Source: Tieghemiomyces parasiticus (taxonomy: Eukaryota > Kickxellomycota > Dimargaritomycetes > Dimargaritales > Dimargaritaceae). Taken from it: a DNA stretch of 21,029 nucleotides. Shown one piece after another: positions 10,300 through 18,430 of this stretch. The stretch covers positions 1-21,029 of the forward strand of contig JANBPT010000848.1 of assembly GCA_027575765.1 (NCBI GenBank). The letters are read 5' to 3'. Under the pieces are notes generated by a model. The model was not told where the DNA came from. It did not search any database and saw only the letters and a list, made by a program, of their open reading frames with translations. How positions within the stretch are numbered: the first letter of the stretch is position 1; the number at the start of each line of letters is the position of its first letter. The position numbers and the translations under genes are program-made.

Positions 10300-10409
10300 A
10301 GGCCAGCGGATGAGGGGGTTCCTCAGCAGCAGCGGACCTTCCTGCTGCGCCCCAGTAATGGTGCCTAGACCGTAGCAAACTCCATTACCCCCAGGCACTA
10401 GTATGGCCT
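10300..10409. other. Candidate structured element: closing stem with three hairpins and a possible pseudoknot
   Basis: Seen by hand folding: a 6-bp outer stem AGGCCA (10300-10305)/TGGCCT (10404-10409) encloses TGAGG/CCTCA (10311-10325), GCAGCAG/CTGCTGC (10326-10348, directly abutting) and GTAATGG/CCATTAC (10355-10388). TGCCT in the third loop (10362-10366) can pair with AGGCA (10393-10397). All stems are perfect. Whether it is transcribed is unknown and it matches no RNA family I recognise. Strand is undetermined. Short stems can arise by chance. Confidence 0.25.
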
Positions 10410-11519
10410 TGACTGCCATTATAGTTTCGGGCAGAACCCTGCGACTACGAAACTTAACTGGGAAAGACGAACTGCAAATATTATAATTCTTTTACCCATA
10501 TTCCCGTGCGACATGTAGGTTCTAAACCACTGTACCATGGTGCTGTGATGTGAGGCCTTTTCACCTGGGTGGTGTCCGTAATGGAGGAAGTACGGCCTGA
10601 CGGAGTTGCCGTACAAGTTAATTAAAACGGTTACTGGCTGGGGCGGTACGAAAGACGGGGGCCGGCTAGAAAAAAAATTGTGGTACATGAAAGCAGGGCG
10701 AAGCTGAGAGACACAATGGCGTAACAGGGTGCTACGAATAGCAAACAATTGAAGGATTAGGGCGACGGACGGAGTAGATCCTCCAAAAGGACTAGAAGCT
10801 CTTGAGTTGATATAACTAGCTCTCCTGAAACCAATCCAAGCAAAAGTCTCGGTCTGTCCCCGTCGGTTGAGGAGAATCCCGATGGTGCCTTCTGGCCTCC
10901 GAGCTGAACTATACATACACGATAATGGCAGTGGGGAGAACGTACAAACATGCCCGTGGCTGCACAGGGTTAGCAAACATGGGTGGGGACGGAAAGCACG
11001 GCAGGCAAGCGTGGGTAGAGAGACAGGCTTGGAAAATTGGGTATGATTTTTATAGGGACCACATTCACTCTAGTCGTTACTTAATCCACTACCTTGACTA
11101 GCAACGTCCTAGCCTATAAGGCCGACTCATACCCTCCTGAAATCCCGCACACTACAATTGTACCTAGGGAAAGAACCGCGTTACTGGAGTGAGTTGATCG
11201 AGATGTGTGGTCTCCGCTCACGCTGCGCTCCATTAATTGTATCAGGTGACAATTACTTGAACATACCCACCACTGTCCGTCGCTGGCCGTAACGATTTTC
11301 AAGCCCTAGGCTGCGTCTCAAATTCCTGCTTTACACCTTTCAACTCTGCGCCTATCCTTTCTTCACCTATCCAAGCGCCCGATTCCATCCACACTGTGCA
11401 CTAGCCGGAGCTGTCGCCTTACCTTGCAGAACAGCTGTCGCCCGCCTCTTACCTCTGCCGATTTGGTTTCCTCAACTACAATTTACCCCGCACCTGTTAC
11501 TTTTTATTCCACCTTCAAC

Positions 11520-12419
11520 ATGGAAAATGTAGACCTCGGAGCGTTGGCCCTGAAGGAGGCCAACGTTGACGAGAAGGCACTGGCCAACCAAGCAACCCAG
11601 GAGATGCAATTGGCAACACCGGGCCAGCCGCTCACCTCAAGCAAGGCGTTCATGCGCGGTCACGGCACATTTATCCAGCAGACCACGGTCGTATCCAGTC
11701 TCGCCGGGGTGGTCGAACGCATTAACAAGCTAGTGACGGTACGAGCGCTCAAGGCGCGGTATGCGGGAGAAATTGGCGACGTGGTGGTCGGCCGCATCAC
11801 CGGCCTGGGTACTAAGCGGTGGCACGTCGATCTCAATGCGCGGCAGGACGGTAATTTGCTACTCTCAGCCATCAACCTCCCCGGCGGGGTCCAGCGGCGC
11901 AAGTCCGAGTCGGATGAGCTCCGCATGCGCACGTTTTTCACCGAGGGCGACCTGCTCGTGGCCGAGATCCAGTCCCTCTTCCACGACGGGTCTATTTCGC
12001 TCCACACTCGGAGTCTCAAGTACGGAAAGCTGCGCAACGGTACTCTGGTGCGTATCCCGCCGGCCCTGGTTCAGCGCAGTCGGTCCCATTTCCACACCAT
12101 CCCCTGTGGCGTCGACGTGATTTTGGGCCTTAATGGCTACATTTGGGTCAGCAAGCATGTACCGTCCGAGGTTGTCGAGGCCAACCCCGAGGAAGTATAC
12201 TCGAACCGGAACGATCCGGATATCACGGATGAGGAGCGGACCAACGTCGCCCGTGTCGCCAACTGCATCATCGCCCTGAGTCGGCAGTTTATCCATATCC
12301 ACGAAACTGCGATTGTATACGCCTTCGAAGCCTCGTTGACGTACCCCCTCAAAGACCTAACCACCGATCGCGTCGCCAGCGAGATTGGCCTCGAGGTACG
12401 GTCTAAATTGCAGGCGTGA
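11520..12419 (+). CDS. RRP4: Exosome complex cap subunit RRP4
   Basis: RNA-binding cap subunit of the nuclear and cytoplasmic RNA exosome, which threads RNA toward the catalytic subunits for 3'-5' degradation and rRNA processing. Single exon, 299 aa. Domains: N-terminal region with the GHGT motif (residues 47-50), S1 RNA-binding domain (about 85-165, including VVVGRITGLGTKRWHVDLN), and C-terminal KH domain with the GxNGxIW-type loop GLNGYIWV (203-210). I chose the ATG at 11520 (MENVDLGALA), which follows a C/T-rich leader. The upstream in-frame ATG at 11424 would add 32 residues with no family counterpart. The GHGT motif and the GxNGxIW loop separate it from RRP40 and CSL4. Confidence 0.95.
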   Translation: MENVDLGALALKEANVDEKALANQATQEMQLATPGQPLTSSKAFMRGHGTFIQQTTVVSSLAGVVERINKLVTVRALKARYAGEIGDVVVGRITGLGTKRWHVDLNARQDGNLLLSAINLPGGVQRRKSESDELRMRTFFTEGDLLVAEIQSLFHDGSISLHTRSLKYGKLRNGTLVRIPPALVQRSRSHFHTIPCGVDVILGLNGYIWVSKHVPSEVVEANPEEVYSNRNDPDITDEERTNVARVANCIIALSRQFIHIHETAIVYAFEASLTYPLKDLTTDRVASEIGLEVRSKLQA

Positions 12420-12502
12420 TCCAGGCGGCCCACGTCCCTATCCACTTATCAATGAAGCAGCCATATCTCGTATCTTTGCTCCACTTCTTTTATATGAGGG
12501 TA

Positions 12503-12508
12503 AATAAA
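12503..12508 (+). terminator. Putative poly(A) signal AATAAA for RRP4
   Basis: AATAAA lies 84 nt past the RRP4 stop, within TAAATAAATG. The spacing is like that of the other genes here. Confidence 0.5.
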
Positions 12509-12569
12509 TGCACGGCGAGTAAACCTGTAGACAGCGAGTTTCGGTTCCGCATTTTTAAGTAGTAGAGGC

Positions 12570-12599
12570 TATAGCCCGCCCAATGCAGCGGGCACTATA
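12570..12599. other. Strong GC hairpin downstream of RRP4
   Basis: TATAGCCCGC pairs with GCGGGC-(AC)-TATA: ten base pairs with a 2-nt bulge and an 8-nt loop CCAATGCA. It lies about 60 bp after the RRP4 poly(A) hexamer. Three shorter perfect hairpins follow at 12603-12615, 12632-12652 and 12651-12662. It could form in RNA from either strand. Function unknown. Confidence 0.35.
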
Positions 12600-13018
12600 A
12601 TCCCACAGGTTGTGGACGTGGAGCTTAACAAGGGGTAGATAAACTCCACCCCGTCAAAACGGTTTTGGGTGCGGCGTAAATGGTAGTATTCACACAGCTA
12701 GCAAGAAACGCACCTAATATTGGGCCCTAGCACAGTGGCCTCGGCTTATTAGCCAGAATCTGATCACGCTGCCCCGCTGCCCTTACCTCTAGATTCCGTT
12801 GCATTGCACAGGGCGCTCAGATCTATCCCACCCCCACCGCCTAATCCCTAGTTCGCGGTCATTGATCTCCAACCTCGCCGGCTGATCCTGACCTCGCTAT
12901 TTACTCCTGTTGGGCGTAAGCCGTCGTTCTTGACGATTCCTACCTTCCAATAGCGTCCTCTGCAGCTCTACCCTAGATTATTATCTTCTTATCCTACATT
13001 TCCGTTCGATCTCAAGCC

Positions 13019-14107
13019 ATGCAGCGCATTTGCTACGCGGCTACACGAGCCACTCGTTACGCCACACCAGTGCCACGGGTGCGGGCTGCAACGACCCCGT
13101 CCCGTTCCTTCGCGCTGACGCCCCGCGTCTGGGAGGCCGACAAGGATACGCCAGCCAACCAGGATGGCGCCGAAGCGGATGCCGTCCCGGCTGCTGAGAG
13201 CGAGGCCGCCGAACTCAGCGCGGAAACCGAAGGCGAGGATGGTGCCGAGGCTGGAACGTCGGACGAGAAAGGTGCGGCTAAGGGTAAAGGGGCCGAGGGC
13301 CCGCCCAGTAAGACCCTAGAAAGCTGGATCGCCAAGGAGGGTCGCAAATTCCAGCGGGCCAAGTTTGGGCAGACCAACTGGCTGGGTAAACGCGGGCCCT
13401 TCCCAATGAACCCGGCCTTTACCCCGCGGCCGCCCATCTCGGACGCCCAGCGCGAACATATCTACTCCATTTGGCAAAAAAACCCCGATCGGATCACCCC
13501 GCGTAGCCTGGCCAACCGCTTCAACCTGTCTATCGTCCGTATCGAGGCCATCATTAAGCTCAAGGTTCTCGAGAAGCGTATGGAGGCGGACCAAAAGCCA
13601 CTACTCCACGACCTCACGCGCAGCATGGAGGGGCTGCTGGGTGTCCCGAAGTTTACCCAGGGCGGGAGCAGTTCCGCTGCGGCGAACGCCTCCCGCATCC
13701 GGGAGCCGGCTGTGCAGTTCGTTCCCGACGTTGGCGCCCCTATGTTCCGCGCCGTTGACGAGGAGGCGGCTTACACGTCTGCCGACGCCGCCCGCAGCCT
13801 AGACCGCCCGGAACCAGAGAGTAACCCGTTGGCCAAGTACGACAAACCCTTCGCCTTCATCGACCGCCACGAGCTGCTGCGTAACGAGAAAAAGAAGGCC
13901 GACAAGGTCGTACTTAGCAAGAACCCGTTGCTCACGAACCGGCGGTGGGATTTCATGTTTACCGATACCAATCCCACCGTTCCCGCACCTCAGCGTACCA
14001 TCGTTGTTCGTGAGACCGACGGAACGCTGCGCCAGGCCACCAAACTTGAGCGAGAGTACCGGCTGAAGGACCTGTGGCCGCAGGAGGCCAGCCATGTCTA
14101 CCGCTAG
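13019..14107 (+). CDS. MRPS35: Mitochondrial small-subunit ribosomal protein mS45 (Bot1/Mrps35 family)
   Basis: Predicted component of the fungal mitochondrial small ribosomal subunit; the S. pombe relative is Bot1. 362 aa, one exon. The N-terminus (MQRICYAATRATRYATPVPR) is rich in Arg, Ala and Thr with no acidic residue in about the first 38, as expected of a mitochondrial targeting sequence. An Ala/Glu-rich low-complexity spacer (about 40-95) follows. The family core is the segment IYSIWQKNPDRITPRSLANR followed by FNLSIVRIEAIIKLKVLEKR, matching the Bot1 pattern in which a helix-turn-helix-like NxSxxRVEAIxKLK stretch is conserved. The C-terminal WDFMFTDTNP...RETDGTLRQAT stretch fits the family too. 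The ATG follows a C/T-rich leader and no better start lies upstream. Confidence 0.85.
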   Translation: MQRICYAATRATRYATPVPRVRAATTPSRSFALTPRVWEADKDTPANQDGAEADAVPAAESEAAELSAETEGEDGAEAGTSDEKGAAKGKGAEGPPSKTLESWIAKEGRKFQRAKFGQTNWLGKRGPFPMNPAFTPRPPISDAQREHIYSIWQKNPDRITPRSLANRFNLSIVRIEAIIKLKVLEKRMEADQKPLLHDLTRSMEGLLGVPKFTQGGSSSAAANASRIREPAVQFVPDVGAPMFRAVDEEAAYTSADAARSLDRPEPESNPLAKYDKPFAFIDRHELLRNEKKKADKVVLSKNPLLTNRRWDFMFTDTNPTVPAPQRTIVVRETDGTLRQATKLEREYRLKDLWPQEASHVYR

Positions 14108-14189
14108 CACCCTCGAATTTGCTTCTTTGAGTGGCATTAGGACCTATGGGCCTCTTTTCATTACTACTTTTATACAAGCAAGCGATTCA

Positions 14190-14195
14190 ATTAAA
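14190..14195 (+). terminator. Putative poly(A) signal ATTAAA for mS45
   Basis: ATTAAA lies about 83 nt past the mS45 TAG, in AT-rich sequence. It is a common variant of the canonical hexamer. Confidence 0.35.
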
Positions 14196-14321
14196 GTATC
14201 GTGGACCCAGATGGATTAAACAATGAAGACGACCGCTGCGTAATAAGCGGCGATGGCGTATGGTTCTAGTCGAGGTGTGACGCGCTGGGGCAGCTTTTGT
14301 CGCGTTACCCCATTATGTTCC

Positions 14322-14339
14322 CCAATCAATCTCACGTGA
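14322..14339. promoter_or_regulatory. CCAAT box next to TCACGTGA E-box
   Basis: CCAAT (14322-14326) is followed six bases later by the 8-bp palindrome TCACGTGA (14332-14339), about 370 bp upstream of the eIF4A-III ATG. The palindrome runs into ACGTGACGT, which also contains a CRE half-site TGACGT. The same 8-mer sits in the NOP8-ALG6 promoter region. Confidence 0.4.
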
Positions 14340-14513
14340 CGTTGGATATTCTCTGGCCAGCCTGGGTCTGTGCCTGTTTGCTATTTGTGTGACCGGGGAG
14401 TTCCAGATTTAGGGAGACGATATCGAGTAGTTGAGCTATCAAAATTCCAGCACCGCATGTGTGGTCACCAGAATACTCGCGTTAATGCCCAACACGCCTT
14501 CCACCAGTTACCC

Positions 14514-14537
14514 GTTTCATTTTTCTTTTTCTTTTTT
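14514..14537 (+). promoter_or_regulatory. Poly(dT)-rich promoter tract
   Basis: A run of T broken by a few C and one CA, about 170 bp upstream of the eIF4A-III ATG. Such poly(dA:dT) tracts commonly mark nucleosome-depleted promoters in fungi. The role here is inferred from position. Confidence 0.35.
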
Positions 14538-14706
14538 ACCTTGGGCACAACCTAACTTCCCCCTTGGCCCTACCCCATTCCCGTATTGACTCTGTACCTT
14601 CTCGCGCCCCATTCCATGTCGACCACCGCGCTTGGCTATCCTACACTCTAATTCACTACACACAATCCCCTCTCCTCCTCCTTCGCTGCCCACCATATTG
14701 CCTACC

Positions 14707-16168
14707 ATGGCATTCGACCGCCGCCACGATGCCAAACTTAAGTTTGAGACCAGCGAAGACGTCAAGATCGTTTCTCGCTTCGACCAGATGGGCCTCAAGG
14801 ACGACCTACTCCGTGGTATCTACGCTTACAGTAAGTACCCTGCTTTCTAGCATGTGACCGACCCACACGGTCTGGTCGGTTGGAGCTCGGCTCTTTGTTA
14901 GAGTTGAAGTGGCATGTATGGGAGGTTAGGCCGGCATGCCCCCTCCTTTATGAACTGAGTCCCTCGGTGATTGCCACTCCACCGTCAGGCCAGCCGAGAG
15001 CACAATATGTCCATATCGACCGCTAACACCCGCTTTTCCCTTGGGCACGGCTTCCCCCCTGTAAAACCGCCTAACCACCCACTCATCATCGTCTCCGCCA
15101 GACTTCGAAAAGCCTTCCGCCATCCAGCAGCGCGCCATCGCGCCCATTAAGCGCGGCCGGGATGTGATAGCCCAGGCGCAATCCGGTACGGGTAAGACGG
15201 CCACGTTCTCCATTGGCATCCTGCAGTCCATCGACACCAAAGTTCGGGACACCCAGGCGATCGTATTGGCCCCGACACGCGAACTGGCGACCCAGATCCA
15301 GAGCGTGATCCTCGCCTTGGGTGACTATATGAACGTCCAGTGTCACGCCTGCGTGGGCGGCACGCGGCTCGGTGAGGATATTCGGAAGCTCGACCATGGT
15401 CAACACATCGTGACGGGGACGCCTGGCCGTGTGATTGACGTGCTCAAGCGGCGGAGTTTGCGCACTCGGCACCTCAAGATGTTGGTACTCGACGAGGCGG
15501 ACGAGCTGCTGAATCAGGGATTCAAAGAACAGATCTATGACGTGTACCGCCACCTCCCGCCGGGTACTCAGGTGGTAATCCTGTCGGCTACGCTCCCCCC
15601 GGACGTCCTGGAGCTCTCGACCAAGTTCATGACTGACCCGGTCAAGATTCTGGTCAAGCGCGACGAGATTACGCTCGAGGGAATTAAGCAGTTTTTCGTG
15701 GCGGTAGAGCGGGAGGAGTGGAAATTTGACACCCTATGCGACCTCTACGACACATTGACCATCACCCAGGCCGTCATCTTCTGCAACACTCGGCGTAAGG
15801 TGGACTGGCTCACTACCAAGATGCGTGAGGCCAATTTCACCGTTGCCGCCATGCACGGTGAGATGCCCCAGAAGGAACGCGACGCCATCATGGCTGAGTT
15901 CCGGTCGGGGGCGTCCCGTGTCCTCATTACCACCGACGTCTGGGCACGAGGTATCGATGTCCAACAAGTATCCTTGGTCATCAACTACGACCTCCCACTA
16001 GCCCGTGAAAACTACATTCACCGTATCGGTCGGTCGGGTCGGTTCGGCCGTAAGGGGGTAGCCATCAACTTCGTCCGGAGTGAGGATAGCAAGATTCTGC
16101 GTGACATTGAGCAATACTACAGCACCCAGATTGACGAAATGCCCATGAATGTAACAGATCTTGTCTGA
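14707..16168 (+). CDS. FAL1: DEAD-box RNA helicase eIF4A-III (exon junction complex; Fal1 orthologue; two exons)
   Basis: ATP-dependent RNA clamp of the exon junction complex; the yeast orthologue Fal1 acts in 18S rRNA maturation. Exon 1 14707-14830 and exon 2 15102-16168 give 396 aa. The 271-nt intron starts GTAAGT, ends CCAG, has CTAAC at 15071-15075, and the join restores [17 protein letters not shown]. Motifs: Q motif (around 43-50), AQSGTGKT (67-74), PTRELA (100-105), TPGR (148-151), DEAD (172-175), SAT (203-205), ARGID (323-327) and HRIGRSGR (348-355). The subtype is set by [14 protein letters not shown], the DVW before ARGID (DLL in translational eIF4A) and the ending [13 protein letters not shown]. 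The C/T-rich leader precedes the ATG. Confidence 0.95.
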
Positions 16169-16282
16169 AGTGGTGGCGGCGTTTATTTCGGACCATGAGT
16201 AGGTTTGAAAGTATACCGTAACTAGCTATGCTATGCGCTCTGGGCCTACGTCAGTACGTGTTGATTCTGCTATTGGGATATT

Positions 16283-16288
16283 AATAAA
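16283..16288 (+). terminator. Putative poly(A) signal AATAAA for eIF4A-III
   Basis: AATAAA lies about 115 nt beyond the eIF4A-III TGA, followed by ATATATGTATGTGTG-like TG-rich sequence as often seen downstream of cleavage sites. Confidence 0.5.
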
Positions 16289-17140
16289 TATATGTATGTG
16301 CGTGAGTGAAGAGCTATATCGTACGAACCTACCATTGTACTTTCTTAACCCAACCAAATTTTCAATCTAGAGAATTATCCGAAGTTGGGATTTAGTGAAG
16401 ACGGACTCCCCATGCGACAGGCAAACGACTGCAAGTTAGAGAGCTAGAAAACGGGTGGTATCGGAGGGCGTGGGACGCTGTGAACACAAGGTAGAACGGA
16501 ACAATAAAGCGAATGAAGTACTGAAGAGAAAAAATAGGTCGGGGCCGTCCCTAGCTCTTTTCTATAACCTCGGGAGAGGGTTGTTTATCTAGACCCGGTA
16601 CGCCTGGTAGTTGGTAGAGCGCAAAGGTTTAGGACCGGGGGGGAGGGTGACATTTGGATGGTAAGACATAGTGGATCACCTCCTATTTCCCTCCGCCATA
16701 GTACCTATACACCACGAGCGTGCATTAGAACCTTGGCTTGGACATGGCGAATTGTTTTTACTACTACTAACCGATATACCATACGAGAAGGTGGTAGGTG
16801 TGGTCGTGATCTGAAAAATGCGATTGAAAAATATGTGATAGTATACCTTTATTGGTATCGACTTGGTGCGTTATCCAAATACATAGACCTGTGACTTGGT
16901 CTTGTCGGTGGAGTATTAGTGTAGAGAGCAGTGGAATCATAGGGAAGCCTAAAGAGGTACTGCCAGAGTCGCTCGAAAGGAGATGGCTTCGATGACTGTG
17001 GTAAGAAAGAGGTGGCGAAACTGCCTACTGTTCTCGCCAGGTGCATAGGTGGCTAAATGGAGGGGTGGCTGAGTCGTATGGTGGCCGCTTCCTTATGCAT
17101 CGTGGTGTGGGGTCGTTTTGGGCGACCACATTTAGTGTAT

Positions 17141-17146
17141 TTTATT
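17141..17146 (-). terminator. Putative poly(A) signal AATAAA for the NRPS
   Basis: Plus-strand TTTATT reads AATAAA on the minus strand, about 102 nt past the NRPS stop at 17248, in AT-rich sequence. Confidence 0.45.
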
Positions 17147-17247
17147 ATTAGGAATTGGAGAAGACGTTAAACTAATGATAGGATGAAGAATATTAGCACG
17201 ACATCAGCTCGGGAAACGAAATTCAAGAAGCTCACGATACAGGCGGC

Positions 17248-18430
17248 TTACAGTGGGTCAGGGATTGCCAACACTTGGTGTAAAGTTTTCGACCAGGCAT
17301 CGAGGAGGCATTGAAGCATAGGGGGAATGCCCATATTCTTCTGGCCAATTATTAGCAAATTCAGCCGATCCCCTTCATGGGTAACGGCCAGTTCAAATGG
17401 GTGAGGGGAGGTATCGGCACGGTGGGCACGCAGTTCAGTCATTACGTCGGGCTGCTCCTGTAACAGAGACTGGCTACCATCGGATGGCACAGAGGCTTGC
17501 GTCGGGGCCAAGTAGCTGAACCCGAAAAACGGGTCAATTTCGTAGGGTCTGCGTTGAGTGGGGTCTGTAAAGTCACGCAGGTAGCGCACCAGGGTCAGCT
17601 TCACTCCATCTTCTATGCCTGTCCCGAGCGTCTCCTGCGTGTGGCGAAGGGTGGTTCTAAAGCCAGCCATGCGTGGCGCATCAAGAACAACGGGGACGTA
17701 GTGGGCAAAGAAGCCCACGGTGCGGGAGAGGTCGAAGGCGGTGTCACCAACGGGCCGGCGGCCGTGGGTCATGAAGGCTAGACCCATGACGTTGAAGTGG
17801 AACACCTCCTGGTAGGCCACATGTAGAGCCGTGACTAACAGCTCAATAGGGGTGGCACCAAAGCGGCTGGCGGCCGAAGTCAGGGTCGACGGGGATATGT
17901 CCAGACAGACAAGGCATTCGGGATGTCGACCACCAGGAGTGCTTTCAGGCATGGCCACTTCGCCCCGCAGACTCACCGCGAGGTCAGGGAGCGGTGGTGG
18001 TACAGTGAGGGTGTCGAGGTCGAGGTCCTGTGCCGTCTGGTACAGATACTCGGCCCACGCTTGGCAGGAGACGGTGGGCGGTTCTACCTGCTGGTCCAGA
18101 AGCAGGCGGGTCAGGTCCTCGGCGAAGACCTTGTACGAGAGGTAGTCCGAGGCCAGGTGGTGGACGCAGTGGAAAAAGTACTGTTCATGACCCAGGTCGA
18201 ACACGTGGAACGTGCTGAGTGGACCACTTTTGATATCCACCTCAAGGAGTAACGAAGGTAGCATACTCATAATAGTGACGAAATCTTTGACGATATGCAG
18301 TTCAAACCGGTAGTGATCATGCAGTGCGCGCTTGCCCACGTCATAGGTCATAGTTCCCGTTTGCTCGTTCTGGAGGAAGAGACCACGGAGCATGGGGTGA
18401 AGTTGAACCATGCGCCTGACCGCCATTCGC
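17248..18430 (-). other. Degenerate epimerization-like terminal domain of the NRPS
   Basis: Sub-feature of the synthetase. Against the standard E-domain motifs: E1 (PIQxWF) is LAQMAF, just upstream of this interval near 18515-18540; E2 (HHxxxDG) is HHLASD at 18162-18145, without the following Gly or Trp; E3 is ELLVTAL; E4 (EGHGRE) is MTHGRR at 17772-17755; E5 (RTVGWFTxxYP) is RTVGFFAHYVP; E6 (PxxGxGYG) is barely recognisable; E7 (FNYLG) is FSYLA. E5 assigns it to the E branch of the condensation superfamily. The second His is kept and the E4 Glu is replaced by Met. Confidence 0.75.

Larger units (their letters stand above)
9503..11519. other. 2-kb gap between ALG6 and RRP4
   Basis: Largest gene-free stretch in the window. 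The 185-codon minus open frame (10419-10976) has no family motif and unlike-protein composition. The ALG6 3' UTR lies at the left. A hairpin-dense 110-nt element is at 10300-10409. A 7-bp hairpin (TAATTGT/ACAATTA) is at 11234-11255. A 9-bp direct repeat CCACCTCAT occurs at 10092 and 10104. The last 200 bp form a pyrimidine-rich leader of RRP4. No tRNA, snRNA or 5S signature was found by eye. Confidence 0.5.
12420..13018. other. Intergenic between RRP4 and mS45
   Basis: About 600 bp without a gene. It holds the RRP4 3' UTR, a dense run of hairpins (12570-12662) and the promoter and C/T-rich leader of mS45. A CCAAT pentamer at 12947-12951 is about 70 bp upstream of the mS45 start; a match this short carries little weight. 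Confidence 0.5.
14108..14706. other. Intergenic between mS45 and eIF4A-III
   Basis: About 600 bp holding the mS45 3' UTR and the eIF4A-III promoter. Visible elements are a CCAAT pentamer (14322-14326), TCACGTGA (14332-14339), a T-rich run (14514-14537) and a C/T-rich leader up to the ATG. The small open frame at 14370-14555 has no motif. Confidence 0.5.
16169..17247. other. Tail-to-tail gap between eIF4A-III and the NRPS
   Basis: About 1.1 kb containing both 3' UTRs. The open frames at 16658-16894 (plus) and 16849-17046 (minus) have no recognisable motif. Near 16600-16640 is a sequence resembling a tRNA D-arm (TAGTTGGTAGAGC), but no tRNA fold completes it. No mobile element was seen between the housekeeping block and the NRPS. 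Confidence 0.5.

Noticed and set aside
10419..10976. 185-codon minus-strand open frame
   Set aside because: No family motif, no regular hydrophobic pattern, many Cys/His/Arg/Ser as in random translation, and no convincing promoter or splice context.
11424..11519. Upstream in-frame ATG that would extend RRP4 by 32 residues
   Set aside because: The extension is low-complexity leader translation with no RRP4 counterpart; the ATG at 11520 gives the normal family length.
16594..16639. Possible tRNA: TAGTTGGTAGAGC resembles a D-arm, enclosed by CCCGGT/ACCGGG
   Set aside because: No anticodon arm, no GGTTCRA-type B box and only 34 nt between the stem halves. A tRNA cannot be folded.
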